DNA of 64,000 nt from Marinobacter nanhaiticus D15-8W (GTDB taxonomy: Bacteria > Pseudomonadota > Gammaproteobacteria > Pseudomonadales > Oleiphilaceae): the NCBI RefSeq assembly GCF_036511935.1, contig NZ_AP028878.1, forward strand, positions 2,294,001 to 2,358,000, written 5' to 3'. Every line of letters begins with the position of its first letter. Position 1 is the stretch's first letter. This document shows, piece by piece, positions 8,083 through 17,203 of the stretch. The notes below the pieces were generated by a model that was given only the letters and a program-made list of their open reading frames with translations, did no database searches and was not told the origin of the DNA. The translations under genes were made by a program, and so were the position numbers.

Positions 8083-8742
8083 TCATGCCTGCCTGCGTCG
8101 TGTCCCGGCTACCGGTGTGAAGTGGTGGCGGAGCATGTCGATGGCGAAGTCCGCTGCCTCCTCCGCAGCCTTGACGGCATGGTCGGGCTCGGTGCCGGCA
8201 CGGCGGGCCAATTGAAGGCTCATCTCGTAGGCGATACCCCGGCATGCCGCCGACAGGTAATCCTGCTTATCGGGCGCAATCCATCCGCGGTCAGCTGCCT
8301 GGCGGATATCCTCATCCAGGGACGCCATGGCCAGCCCCAAAAGGTCAGAACCAAGGAGCTCGCGAATTGCCTGTCCGTTCCGGTAGGCGAGTTCGTAGAT
8401 GACTGGGTCATCGGCGGTCGCCCGGAACAGGGCCAGATAGGTAGAGCGGATGAGATCCAGCTCGTTGCCGGCTGAACGGTGACCAGCCTTGATGTGTGTG
8501 CGTAGGGTGCCGAGGAAACTCTCCAGCAGGGCGATAAAGATATCACGCTTGTCGGAGAAGTAATTGTAGAAGGTGCCTGCCGCCAGGTCAGTACGGCGGA
8601 TGATGTCGCGAATAGTGGTCTGTTCGTAGCCCCGTTCGCGAAAACATTCCCGGGCGGCGCCAAGGATGGCGCGGCGGTTGTTGAAGCGGTTAAGTTCGCG
8701 TTTGCCCTGTTTGACCGCAGGGCCTGGCTTCTTGCCTTGCAT
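8083..8742 (-). CDS. TetR/AcrR-family transcriptional regulator
   Basis: A 219-residue repressor-type regulator. Residues about 18-65 carry the TetR helix-turn-helix, including AARECFRERGYEQTTIRDI and AAGTFYNYFSDKRDIF. The rest is an all-helical ligand-binding and dimer domain that does not reveal the effector. The start is supported by GGGAG 7 bases before the ATG. It is divergent from ttcA, so it may autoregulate through the 176-base spacer. No obvious efflux or catabolic target adjoins it. Confidence 0.9.
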   Translation of the reverse strand: MQGKKPGPAVKQGKRELNRFNNRRAILGAARECFRERGYEQTTIRDIIRRTDLAAGTFYNYFSDKRDIFIALLESFLGTLRTHIKAGHRSAGNELDLIRSTYLALFRATADDPVIYELAYRNGQAIRELLGSDLLGLAMASLDEDIRQAADRGWIAPDKQDYLSAACRGIAYEMSLQLARRAGTEPDHAVKAAEEAADFAIDMLRHHFTPVAGTRRRQA

Positions 8743-8857
8743 GCTACTGCTCCCTTTCCATGGGTTTTTATGAACTGTTTGTCATCCTTGAGGCGCTAGA
8801 GTCTCCGATAAGTTCGCGCCGAGGTATACGTGAAAGCCGGAATACCGGGAGGCGGGC

Positions 8858-8887
8858 CTGACGACGGCCATCGCCATTCGGTATACT
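8858..8887 (+). promoter_or_regulatory. Candidate sigma70 promoter of ttcA
   Basis: -10 box TATACT (8882-8887, 5/6 to TATAAT) with a weak -35 CTGACG (8858-8863) at 18-base spacing, about 30 bases before the ttcA start. Read from consensus only. Confidence 0.45.
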
Positions 8888-8918
8888 CGGGTCCCATTTT
8901 TCACTGTCCGGCAAGGTT

Positions 8919-9794
8919 ATGGAAGAGCAACTCGCAGACAACCGCAAGGCAACCGTCGAACTCAACAAGCTGCAGAAGCGCCTACGGCGAGACGTGGGTC
9001 AGGCGATTGCCGATTTCGGCATGATCGAAGCGGGTGACAAGGTGATGTGCTGTCTCAGCGGTGGTAAGGATTCGTATGCCATGCTGGATATCCTGCTCAA
9101 TCTGCAACGCAGTGCGCCGGTACCGTTCGAACTGATTGCCGTGAACCTGGACCAGAAACAACCGGGTTTCCCCGAACACGTGCTCCCCGAGTACCTGGGA
9201 AGGCTGGGTATCGAGTACCACATCATCGAAAAGGACACCTACAGTATCGTCAAGGACAAGGTGCCCGAAGGCAAAACCACCTGCGGGCTCTGTTCGCGCC
9301 TGCGCCGGGGCATACTCTACAACTTTGCCGAGGAGCACGGCGTTACCAAGATCGCCTTGGGCCATCACCGTGACGACCTGCTCGAGACCCTCTTCCTCAA
9401 CATGTTCTATGGGGGGCGCCTGAAGACCATGCCGCCCAAGCTGAAGAGTGATGACGGCCGCAACGTGGTGATCCGACCACTGGTCTACGCCCGGGAGAAA
9501 GACATCGAGCGCTATGCCGGACTACGCGAGTTCCCCATCATTCCGTGTAACCTCTGTGGGTCCCAGGAGAATCTCCAGCGTCAGGTGGTCAAGGACATGC
9601 TGAATACCTGGGATCGCCAGCACCCAGGGCGCATCGAATCAATGTTCCGGGCGATTTGCAACGTATCGCCTTCACACCTCGCGGATCCGTCTATATACGA
9701 TTTCAATAACCTTGAAGTGGATTGGCGTCAGCAGGAAAAAGCCGCGCCGTCAGATGCGCCGGCCTTCGAACGTCTCGATGTGCTCAACATCTGA
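8919..9794 (+). CDS. ttcA: tRNA 2-thiocytidine synthetase TtcA
   Basis: Thiolates cytidine-32 of certain tRNAs using ATP and a [4Fe-4S] cluster. At 291 residues it has the family's usual size. The PP-loop SGGKDS is at 47-52. The cluster cysteines sit in [10 protein letters not shown] (Cys122 and Cys125) and PCNLCGSQ (Cys210/213 region). [13 protein letters not shown] is the conserved ATPase segment. The last 30 residues form a variable tail. The ATG start follows AAGGTT only weakly but agrees with the family N-terminus. It is a single-gene unit with its own promoter, divergent from a TetR regulator. Confidence 0.96.
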   Translation: MEEQLADNRKATVELNKLQKRLRRDVGQAIADFGMIEAGDKVMCCLSGGKDSYAMLDILLNLQRSAPVPFELIAVNLDQKQPGFPEHVLPEYLGRLGIEYHIIEKDTYSIVKDKVPEGKTTCGLCSRLRRGILYNFAEEHGVTKIALGHHRDDLLETLFLNMFYGGRLKTMPPKLKSDDGRNVVIRPLVYAREKDIERYAGLREFPIIPCNLCGSQENLQRQVVKDMLNTWDRQHPGRIESMFRAICNVSPSHLADPSIYDFNNLEVDWRQQEKAAPSDAPAFERLDVLNI

Positions 9795-9830
9795 GGTCTT
9801 GAACGCCTGAGGTCCGCAGACTCTCGCCTC

Positions 9831-10322
9831 TTAGAACGCGTAGTGAGGAGCGCCTGCCGTGTCGCAAAGCTCCTCCAGCGTATGCTGCAAACGACTGACG
9901 TAGCTCTCCTCATGAATGTGCGTCAGTCCCGACCATAGCTGTGTGAGAGCATAGGCGTCATTGGGCAGCGGCCAGGATGGTTTCACCCATTCGAGTGCAC
10001 TGATCGCAATCGCGGCGGCATAGCGCGTGTTGGTTACGAGTTCTGCGTCGGGGTTGATCAAAAACTGATGCTGGCTGGCGAAACCACGCACCTGGCTGGC
10101 CAGATCGGGTTGGAAGGCCAGGAATTCATCCCAGACCTGTCGGTGCAGTTCCGGCGATATGCCGAACACGCCGAGTCCCGCCTCCGCATTTTCGGCAAAC
10201 GGATCGAAGCTTCTCAGAGTGGCCGCGCTTAGCAGTATTTCTTCGATAACAGGGTGGGATTCGCCCAATGCATGGGATACCGGGCGAATGACGTGATCTA
10301 ACAGTGCGGATGCCTGCGACAT
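9831..10322 (-). CDS. Conserved-looking hypothetical protein
   Basis: A 163-residue soluble protein that I do not recognise: no signal peptide, membrane segment or catalytic motif. It is rich in Ala, Leu and His and looks helical, with a possible partner-binding C-terminus (ending APHYAF). The ATG at 10322 is preferred over the upstream TTG at 10382 because GAGGG lies 9 bases before it. It stands alone, convergent with ttcA. Codon use resembles neighbouring genes, so it is probably real. Confidence 0.65.
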   Translation of the reverse strand: MSQASALLDHVIRPVSHALGESHPVIEEILLSAATLRSFDPFAENAEAGLGVFGISPELHRQVWDEFLAFQPDLASQVRGFASQHQFLINPDAELVTNTRYAAAIAISALEWVKPSWPLPNDAYALTQLWSGLTHIHEESYVSRLQHTLEELCDTAGAPHYAF

Positions 10323-10529
10323 ATGCTTGGCCCTCGCTGGAACCTGGCGAACTGACGGCATTACTGTCCTGTCAGCTCGCAAACATAACGAGCACTTATG
10401 CTTTGCTCTGTGAAATTCACTTGAGAAAACAGCCCTAAGTACATGATCAACTTAGTCCATCTAAAACGGGCTGGTCAATCCTTGAACATTAAATCTTGTC
10501 AAATAGGGAAAGAGCTCAGAGGGAAGGAT

Positions 10530-11225
10530 TCAGAGGCTATGTATCAGGCTGGCGGTAAAGGGCAGAGTCCAAACACCGAAAATAATCAGCAAGCCTCCCG
10601 TCACTTGCCGGAACCGGCGATGGGTACGCAGTTTCTGAAGGCTTGAAGCCGCAAACCCTGTTGTCAGCATCGATGGCAGCGTGCCTAGTCCAAAAAAGAA
10701 CATGGTGAGTGCCGCGGTGCCGACAGTGGGTTGTAGGGCAGCCCATCCCAACGTGCTATAGATCAATCCGCAGGGTAGCCAGCCCCAGAGAAGGCCAAGG
10801 CCAAGGGCCTGTGTGGGGTGGCGGACGGGGGTAAAACGGCGGGTCAACGGCGAGATTCGATGCCAGACCGGCGCACCGATCTTCTCTACGTAATGAATCC
10901 CTTGCCACCACTGACCCATGGACAGTCCCATAAAAATCAGCAGTAGCCCCGCGATCGTCCTCAGAACGGGGCCCAATTGTGCCCAGAGGTCCACCGCTTG
11001 GGTGCTGAGTAGCGCCAGCAACGTTGCCAAAAGGACGTAGCTGACGATACGGCCGATGTTGAAGCCGAGAATAAGTAGCGACTGACGCAACCGGAAGGCG
11101 CGACCGATGGGGACCGCCATGGAAAGCGAGGCACTGATCCCGCCACACATACCCAAGCAATGGGCGCTACCCAGCAAGCCGATCATGAACGCACTGGGAT
11201 AGCTCAGCAGCAACTCATTTCCCAT
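10530..11225 (-). CDS. TauE/SafE-like (DsbD_2) membrane protein of the cbb3 cluster
   Basis: A 231-residue integral membrane protein with about six hydrophobic segments. The N-terminal motif HCLGMCGG and the later WGWLPCGLIYS mark the family annotated as 'sulfite exporter TauE/SafE' at the end of many ccoNOQP-GHIS loci. The Cys pairs suggest metal or thiol chemistry, and copper handling for cbb3 assembly is the usual inference; sulfite export is not supported by context. It overlaps the 3' end of ccoS by 11 bases, so the two are translationally linked. Confidence 0.8.
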   Translation of the reverse strand: MGNELLLSYPSAFMIGLLGSAHCLGMCGGISASLSMAVPIGRAFRLRQSLLILGFNIGRIVSYVLLATLLALLSTQAVDLWAQLGPVLRTIAGLLLIFMGLSMGQWWQGIHYVEKIGAPVWHRISPLTRRFTPVRHPTQALGLGLLWGWLPCGLIYSTLGWAALQPTVGTAALTMFFFGLGTLPSMLTTGFAASSLQKLRTHRRFRQVTGGLLIIFGVWTLPFTASLIHSL

Positions 11226-11478
11226 CGTTGCCGGTCGATCCTGCTTTCTTTTCGTCCGTCGGACGCGTGGAGCGATCTTCCTTTTTGAGTTCTTCGGATT
11301 TCTGGCGCTCAGTCTTGGCGTCGTCCGGGATCATATCCTGGTCGTCATCGTAAAGGATTCGGTGGGCGGGCCCTTCGAGATCGTCATACTGGCCGCTTTT
11401 CACCGCCCATGAGAACACGGCAACGCCGACGGCAACCAGGATCAGCGTAATGGGAACAAGGAGATAGACGATTTCCAA
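11215..11478 (-). CDS. ccoS: cbb3 oxidase maturation protein CcoS
   Basis: Small assembly protein (87 residues) needed for cofactor insertion in cbb3 oxidase. One N-terminal membrane helix (about 3-26) is followed by the CcoS box: FSWAVKSGQYDDLEGPAHRIL, in which the GQYDDLEGP core is diagnostic. The tail after residue 50 is unusually long and highly charged (Asp, Lys, Glu) for CcoS, which is commonly 50-70 residues. It follows ccoI by 24 bases and overlaps the TauE-like gene. Confidence 0.92.
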   Translation of the reverse strand: MEIVYLLVPITLILVAVGVAVFSWAVKSGQYDDLEGPAHRILYDDDQDMIPDDAKTERQKSEELKKEDRSTRPTDEKKAGSTGNDGK

Positions 11479-11502
11479 ACCCGAACCTCGACAATGTACG
11501 TT

Positions 11503-13989
11503 TCAGCTCACCGTATCAGGGCGCGGCATGGGCTCCAACCCGATCGGTTGTAAAAGATAGCTGCCGGCTTCCTTCGCCTTGCCCAGTCGCATGGCATTCA
11601 GAACAACCACTAGCGAGCTCAATGACATGCCCAGCGCTGCCGCCCACGGAGGCACCAGGCCGGCGGCGGCAAGCGGCAGGGCACAAAGGTTATAGAGCAG
11701 GGCCCAGCCCATATTCTGTCGGATAACCCGGCGTGCCTTCTGGCCCGTATCGAGAGCCACCATGAGACGGCTCAACTGGCCGTTCAGGAGTATGGCATCG
11801 GCCCTGAGCTGTGTCAGGTCGGCGGCACTGCCGAGGGCAACCGACACCTCTGCGCCAGCCATCACCGGTAAATCGTTGAGTCCGTCGCCCACCATCATGA
11901 CATGCCGGCCCCGATGTTCCAGTTCTCGCAGGTAAGCGAGCTTGTCTTCCGGTGTGGCCTGGCCGCGGATATCGTCGATACCCAGCAGTTCCCCGATACG
12001 TTGCACATGACCGGATCGATCGCCACTGAGGAGCACGGTGTGCATTCCTAGGGCTTGCAGGCCGCGTACGGTTTCAAGTGCGTCGGGGCGCGGGGCGTCA
12101 TCCAGGCAGAAGCGCGCAAGTAAACGGGAATCGGTGGCAAGAAACACGGCCAATCCGGCGTCGGATCGGGAGAGGTCGGCCAAGCTGGTCTGTTCTCGAA
12201 TGAAATCAGCGTGACCGATGACCAGTTTTTCTCCCCGGTAAATACCTGTCAGACCCCCGGCGAGATGATTCGTGACGCCGCTGACCGGGTACTGGTGGCT
12301 GGCTTTACTTCTGAAGACCTGGCTTATCGGGTGCTCCGAATACTGTTCCAGGCCACCCGCGAGCGCCAGGCAGACATCTTCACTGATGTCACCGTAGATT
12401 TCCGTACCTACGAGCGAGAGCCGGCCTTCGGTTAGGGTGCCGGTCTTGTCGAATACAACCGTATCGATCTTGTTGAGTGATTCCAGCGTGTGGCCGCGAG
12501 TCGGTAGAAAGCCTATGCGACGCAGCTTCATGGTGGCGCTGGTAATGGCCGTCGGCGTTGCCAGTGATAAGGCGCAGGGGCAGGTGACCACCAGTACCGA
12601 TAAGGCAATGTCGAAAGCGCGATCCGATCCTGCCAGCCACCAGCCGATCCAGACCAGGGGCGCGATAAGCAGGATGCGGCTGACGAAGACGCCGGCAACC
12701 CGGTCAGCCATCCGGCCAACAGGCGGCTTTTCAGCCTGGACTCGATCCAGGATGCGCAGGATGCTGGACAGGCGTGTTCGGCTGCCCGTGCGTTCGACCC
12801 TGATGGATAGTGGGCTTTCGCCATTGATCGAGCCTGCGTGAGCCGCAGCTCCGGGCCCTCGCTGCTCCGGCAGGTATTCGCCCGTCAGGGCCGCTTCGTT
12901 AAGGGTTGACTCACCGCTATCGATGACGCCATCCACAGGGATGACTTCGCCGGGTTTGACCTCGACGATATCGCCCGCCTGTAACTGATGTACCGGAACA
13001 ACCTCCAATCGATCCGACTGTCGCCGTGTGGCGATAGCGGGCGTCATGCTGCTCATGGCGGCACCCGTGAGCCCAGCCCTGTAGCGCGCCTGCATTTCGA
13101 TATAGCGCCCGAGCGAGAGGAAGAAGGTGAACATGCACACCGACTCGAAATAGACCTCCTCGCCGCCAGTAACGGTAACCCAGGCGCTCGCCGCATAGGC
13201 GAGCCCGATTGCGAGTGCGACCGGCACATCCATCGTAAAGTGTCGGCTATGGAGGTCGCGAAAAGCATTGGCAAAGAACGGCCGGGCGCTGTAGAACACC
13301 ACGGGTGTCGCCACAATCAGGCTGACCCAACGAAAGAACTGTATGAACTCGTCGGTAACGCCGCTGATTAGTCCAAAATAAAGGGGGACGGCCAGCATCA
13401 TGCTCTGCATCGTCCCGACGCCGGCCAGGCACAGCCGGATCAAAGCGGTCCGTCGTTCCCTTTGTAGGGCGGCTTCGGCTTGGTCCGGTTCGAATGGCCG
13501 GGCAGCGTAGCCCAGTTCCTGGATAGCCAGGAGCAATTGACTCAACCGTGTTTTTCCGGGATTCCAGATCAACCGTGCCCGTCGAGTCGAGTGGTTGACG
13601 GAAAACTGTTCGACGCCTTCCTTCTGGGCGAGATGATGCTCCAGCAACCAGATGCAGGCCGCGCAGGTAATACCATCGACCAGCAGCTGCGCTTCTTTCA
13701 GGATCGGGGTGTTTTCCGTCGCCTCCAGTTCTGCGACGAAGGTTTCCTGCACCAGGGGATGATCGTAAAGCCGGAGCTGTTCCCGTTCCCGTTCGTCGAT
13801 GGTCCTGGGCGTTGCCGGTTTTGCGGTCCGGTGTTGATAGAAGCCATCGAGATTTTCGTCCAGGATCAACTGACACACGGCGCGACAGCCCTGGCAGCAA
13901 AATGACTGCGTAGTGCCATCAACGTCAAGGGTCACACGACGCTCGCCGATTACCGGCTCGCCGCAGTGGAAGCAGGGTTCGGCAGCCAA
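11503..13989 (-). CDS. ccoI: Copper-translocating P1B ATPase CcoI/FixI
   Basis: Copper pump (828 residues) that supplies metal for the binuclear centre of cbb3 oxidase. The N-terminus has a Cys-rich metal segment (CFHCGE, then CCQGCRAVC), followed by a heavy-metal-associated domain with GITCAACIW. Membrane helices then carry the transport motif TCPCAL. The phosphorylation site is DKTGTLTEG and the hinge is GDGLNDLPV. It sits between ccoH and ccoS in standard order, starting 3 bases after the ccoH stop. Context separates it from the detoxifying CopA. Confidence 0.95.
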   Translation of the reverse strand: MAAEPCFHCGEPVIGERRVTLDVDGTTQSFCCQGCRAVCQLILDENLDGFYQHRTAKPATPRTIDEREREQLRLYDHPLVQETFVAELEATENTPILKEAQLLVDGITCAACIWLLEHHLAQKEGVEQFSVNHSTRRARLIWNPGKTRLSQLLLAIQELGYAARPFEPDQAEAALQRERRTALIRLCLAGVGTMQSMMLAVPLYFGLISGVTDEFIQFFRWVSLIVATPVVFYSARPFFANAFRDLHSRHFTMDVPVALAIGLAYAASAWVTVTGGEEVYFESVCMFTFFLSLGRYIEMQARYRAGLTGAAMSSMTPAIATRRQSDRLEVVPVHQLQAGDIVEVKPGEVIPVDGVIDSGESTLNEAALTGEYLPEQRGPGAAAHAGSINGESPLSIRVERTGSRTRLSSILRILDRVQAEKPPVGRMADRVAGVFVSRILLIAPLVWIGWWLAGSDRAFDIALSVLVVTCPCALSLATPTAITSATMKLRRIGFLPTRGHTLESLNKIDTVVFDKTGTLTEGRLSLVGTEIYGDISEDVCLALAGGLEQYSEHPISQVFRSKASHQYPVSGVTNHLAGGLTGIYRGEKLVIGHADFIREQTSLADLSRSDAGLAVFLATDSRLLARFCLDDAPRPDALETVRGLQALGMHTVLLSGDRSGHVQRIGELLGIDDIRGQATPEDKLAYLRELEHRGRHVMMVGDGLNDLPVMAGAEVSVALGSAADLTQLRADAILLNGQLSRLMVALDTGQKARRVIRQNMGWALLYNLCALPLAAAGLVPPWAAALGMSLSSLVVVLNAMRLGKAKEAGSYLLQPIGLEPMPRPDTVS

Positions 13990-13992
13990 GAC

Positions 13993-14532
13993 TTATCCCT
14001 GAGGCGCCGGCGCCAGCTTCAACGGCATGGAGGCGGGCAGTGCTGCTTCGCCTTTAAGACGCCAGTCGTTGGTCGGACCCCGAAGTTCGAGATACCAGCG
14101 GCCTTCCAACGGGCGCGGCAAGCTGGCTTCGTAGATGCCGTCACCCACGCGCTGCAGTTGGAGTCGCCGATCCTGCTGTTCCAGGGTCGGGTGTGCCATA
14201 TCGAGGATCAGAAAATCGAAGTTCACTGGTTTTCCGGCTTCGTCCAGCTCCATGCGGATCTGGTTGTCTTCGAACTGGACCGCGCCCGCTAGCCCCCTGT
14301 CCGCTGCGAGACGATCCCGGGCCAGTTCCATATTGATGGCCAGGCCTTCCTTGTAGTAATCGTCGTTGACCATGGCGCCCTGGGAACTCACGGCCACGGT
14401 GATCATGAAAATGCACCAGACGATGGTAATTGCCGGAATGGCCAGCACGAACCAGGGCCAGAACTGTTTGTACCAGGGCCCCGGATTGTCGGTAGCGCCT
14501 TCGGGCGTGGTCGGGGGCTGAGTTGGGGACAT
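13993..14532 (-). CDS. ccoH: cbb3 oxidase assembly protein CcoH/FixH
   Basis: A 179-residue membrane-anchored assembly factor. Residues 1-25 are polar and Pro-rich; a membrane helix spans about 28-50 (FVLAIPAITIVWCIFMITVA). The periplasmic FixH domain follows, starting with MVNDDYYKEGLAINMELARD, a family hallmark. CcoH interacts with subunits during assembly and stays with the complex in some bacteria (family knowledge). Close spacing to ccoG (29 bases) and ccoI indicates one transcript. Confidence 0.92.
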   Translation of the reverse strand: MSPTQPPTTPEGATDNPGPWYKQFWPWFVLAIPAITIVWCIFMITVAVSSQGAMVNDDYYKEGLAINMELARDRLAADRGLAGAVQFEDNQIRMELDEAGKPVNFDFLILDMAHPTLEQQDRRLQLQRVGDGIYEASLPRPLEGRWYLELRGPTNDWRLKGEAALPASMPLKLAPAPQG

Positions 14533-14561
14533 AGCTGGAATGCCTCGTTCAGGATGCGGGT

Positions 14562-15992
14562 TTATCGACGCGGGCCAATGAATCGGCTTTCGGTCTCTGC
14601 CCTGAGATCCCCGTTATCTTCGGCCATAATGGTGAAAATTATATCGTTGTTGGAGTCGGTAATGGACTCAGGGTTTACCTCAACAACCGTAGGCAGCGAC
14701 AGGTTCTCACCTGAGCCAAGCTGGAAGCGGGTATCACTCAGGATGCGTGCAGACTCAAGACCGGAAACGCTCAGATTATAGGTTTGCGGCACTTCAGTCA
14801 TGTTCTGGATCTTGAGTGTGTAGGAATTCTCGATCATACCGCGGCCGTTCATCTGGAAGAGGGCACCGCGGTCCCGCAGTGCCTCAAGCTCGATGGGCAC
14901 CCGGCTGACCAGCGTAAACACCAGTGCACCGATCATCAGCATGAGCGCAGCGCCGTAGCCAAAGGTGCGTGGTCTCAAGAGTTTCGATGGCTTGCCTTCC
15001 AGCGCGTGCTCCGTGGTGTAGCGGATCAGCCCGCGCGGGTAATTCATCTTGTCCATGATCTCATCGCAGGCATCAATACACAGGGCGCAGTTGATACACT
15101 CGTACTGCAGGCCATCACGGATATCGATGCCGGTCGGGCAGACCTGGACACACTGGCCGCAATCGATACAGTCGCCCAGCCCCAGTTCCTCCTTGCTGGC
15201 ACTCTTCTTCCGACCGCCTCGCGGCTCGCCCCGGTTAAAGTCGTAGGACACGACGCGGGTGTCCTCATCGAACATCACCGATTGGAAACGTGCATACGGG
15301 CACATATACAGGCACACCTGCTCGCGTAGCCAGCCCGCGTTGGAGTAGGTGGCGACCGTGAAGAAGCCCACCCAGAAATAGGCCCAGCCGTTGGCCTGGA
15401 GCGTGAACAGGTCGATAGCCAGCTCTCGCACAGGATAGAAGTAGCCGACGAACGTCAGACCGGTCGCGAAGGCAATGCCGAGCCAGATGGCGTGTTTGAT
15501 AGATTTCTTGACAACTTTTTCGCGGCTATTGGGGGATTTGTCGAGCTTCATGCGCTTGTTGCGAGTGCCTTCCACCTTCTCTTCCACCCACATGAAGATA
15601 AAGGTCCAAACGGTCTGAGGGCAGGTGTAACCGCACCAAACCCGCCCAAACAGGGTGGTGATGAAGAACAGGCCGAAAGCGGCGATGATCAGCATGCCGG
15701 AAAGCAGTATGAAATCCTTGGGATAGAAAGTGGTCCCAAACAGGTGAAACTCCCGGGCCGGTAGATCAAACAGGATCAGCGGCTCGCCCCCAACCTGGAT
15801 CCAGCAGAACAGGAAATACATGCCCATCAGCGCCCATAGGCTGAAGAAGCGTATGCGCTGGAAAAGGCCCTGTACGGATTTGACGTAGATTTTCTTGCGG
15901 CTGGCGTAAAGCTCGACGGTCTCGGAATTCTTCTTATTGGAGGAGGCGTCAGTCGCGGGGTCAATCTGCTTGACCGGAATTTGACTGCTCAT
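14562..15992 (-). CDS. ccoG: Cytochrome c oxidase accessory protein CcoG/FixG/RdxA
   Basis: Membrane ferredoxin-like protein (476 residues) thought to reduce Cu(II) for cbb3 copper insertion. It has several membrane helices in the first 220 residues, with CGYTCPQTVW between them. Two [4Fe-4S] motifs follow: CIDCGQCVQVCPTG and CINCALCIDAC. Another helix near 340 is followed by a periplasmic Ig-like C-terminal domain (FixG_C). It is first of the GHIS assembly genes, separated from ccoP by a strong palindrome, so it may have reduced readthrough. Confidence 0.95.
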   Translation of the reverse strand: MSSQIPVKQIDPATDASSNKKNSETVELYASRKKIYVKSVQGLFQRIRFFSLWALMGMYFLFCWIQVGGEPLILFDLPAREFHLFGTTFYPKDFILLSGMLIIAAFGLFFITTLFGRVWCGYTCPQTVWTFIFMWVEEKVEGTRNKRMKLDKSPNSREKVVKKSIKHAIWLGIAFATGLTFVGYFYPVRELAIDLFTLQANGWAYFWVGFFTVATYSNAGWLREQVCLYMCPYARFQSVMFDEDTRVVSYDFNRGEPRGGRKKSASKEELGLGDCIDCGQCVQVCPTGIDIRDGLQYECINCALCIDACDEIMDKMNYPRGLIRYTTEHALEGKPSKLLRPRTFGYGAALMLMIGALVFTLVSRVPIELEALRDRGALFQMNGRGMIENSYTLKIQNMTEVPQTYNLSVSGLESARILSDTRFQLGSGENLSLPTVVEVNPESITDSNNDIIFTIMAEDNGDLRAETESRFIGPRR

Positions 15993-16080
15993 CGGTACCT
16001 CTCATCAGGGGTCTATTGACCCTCTAGCTATCTTTTCAAGCCTGGACAGCGTGGACTGCCCAGGGTTCAAAAGACAGTGT

Positions 16081-16106
16081 TTCCAGGGGAGGCGCCTCCC
16101 CTGGAA
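16081..16106 (-). terminator. 26-bp perfect palindrome between ccoP and ccoG
   Basis: Two 13-base arms with no spacer: TTCCAGGGGAGGC at 16081-16093 and GCCTCCCCTGGAA at 16094-16106. It begins 4 bases after the ccoP stop. On the transcribed strand it is followed by AAACACTG and only later by TCTTTT, so it may act as an attenuator or 3'-end stabiliser of ccoNOQP mRNA more than as a strict terminator. Confidence 0.55.
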
Positions 16107-16109
16107 CGG

Positions 16110-17012
16110 TTAGTCGTCGTCTCGGTGCGATAAACCGTATACATAGGCTGCAAGGATATGAATCTGGTCGTCGCTCAGGCGACCTTCCTGTGCAGGCATC
16201 TCGTTCTGACGACCGTAGGTAACGGTCTCCTTGATCCATTCATACGTGCTGCCGTAGAGCCAGGCATCGTCGGTAAGGTTGGGTGCGCCAATCACCGGAT
16301 TTCCCGTAGCGTCCGGACCATGACAACCTGCGCAACCTTGGGAAAAGATTGCCGCACCTTGCTCGGCGAGTTCAGCATCCCTCTCGCGACCGCTGAAGCT
16401 CAGGACGTAATTGACGACGGCTTCGACCTGGTCGTTACTCATATTCGGCATCAGGCCTTTGGCCGGCATTGCGTTCTTGCGGCCCTGATGGAGGGTCTCC
16501 ACAATACGCTCGGGTTCGCCGCCCCAAATCCAGGCATCGTCGGTCAGGTTAGGAAAACCGATCGCGCCGCGCGCGGCTGACCCGTGACAGACGGCACAGT
16601 TATTGGCGAACAACCGCTGGCCCATCTTACGAGCATCCTCGTTTTGCGCCAGCTCGGGAATGGGTACATCACCGTACTGTGCGTAAAGCTCTCCATACTT
16701 GGCGTCCGCCTGCTGCATTTCCTTCTCCCACTGGTTTTCCTGGGTCCAGTTCAGCAGACCGTCGTAATTCCCCAGCCCGGGATAAAGGACCAGATACCCT
16801 AGCGAGAATACGCAGGTAGCGCTGAATAAGTGGAACCACCACTTCGGCAGCGGGTTGTCATATTCCTCGATACCATCGAAAGAATGGCCGGTTGTACGAT
16901 CCGTTTCCTTGTCGGTCGGCTGACTCTTCCGGGTCGCCCACAATAGCCACCAGCACCCAAATACCGTGGCGAGCACGATCACGCTGATCCAGATGCTCCA
17001 AAACGTACTCAT
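16110..17012 (-). CDS. ccoP: cbb3 oxidase subunit III, dihaem cytochrome CcoP
   Basis: Electron-entry subunit of cbb3-type terminal oxidase, 300 residues. Two N-terminal membrane helices (about 7-25 and 60-78) are followed by two cytochrome c domains, with haem motifs CAVCH at 139-143 and CAGCH at 227-231. Met ligands are likely in AMPAKGLMP and NEMPAQEG. Two N-terminal helices are the Pseudomonas/Marinobacter form of CcoP. Its start overlaps the ccoQ stop by 4 bases (ATGA), indicating coupled translation. Confidence 0.96.
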   Translation of the reverse strand: MSTFWSIWISVIVLATVFGCWWLLWATRKSQPTDKETDRTTGHSFDGIEEYDNPLPKWWFHLFSATCVFSLGYLVLYPGLGNYDGLLNWTQENQWEKEMQQADAKYGELYAQYGDVPIPELAQNEDARKMGQRLFANNCAVCHGSAARGAIGFPNLTDDAWIWGGEPERIVETLHQGRKNAMPAKGLMPNMSNDQVEAVVNYVLSFSGRERDAELAEQGAAIFSQGCAGCHGPDATGNPVIGAPNLTDDAWLYGSTYEWIKETVTYGRQNEMPAQEGRLSDDQIHILAAYVYGLSHRDDD

Positions 17013-17203
17013 TCTTTGTTCTCCGTCTTATCTTTCTGCTGAGTGCGCTGGTCGATCTCGTCATCATCGAAGGGCAGGTGAGCCGCTTCGTCGTTGGATT
17101 TCTTGCGGTGAGCGCTATAGGCCCACCAACAAATGCCGATAAACGCGATCAAAACGAGCAGGGTGTGAATCCCGCGCACATCATTAATATCCATCGCTAT
17201 CAC
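17009..17203 (-). CDS. ccoQ: cbb3 oxidase small subunit CcoQ
   Basis: A 64-residue single-helix subunit that stabilises the cbb3 complex. The membrane helix lies at about 8-28 ([19 protein letters not shown]), followed by the conserved motif FDDDEI. It overlaps ccoO at its start and ccoP at its end by 4 bases each, the tight arrangement usual for this tiny gene. Confidence 0.92.
   Translation of the reverse strand: MIAMDINDVRGIHTLLVLIAFIGICWWAYSAHRKKSNDEAAHLPFDDDEIDQRTQQKDKTENKE

Noticed and set aside
10383..10529. Possible FNR box near ATGATCAACTTAG upstream of the unknown gene
   Set aside because: Only one half site matches; no second half at the right distance.
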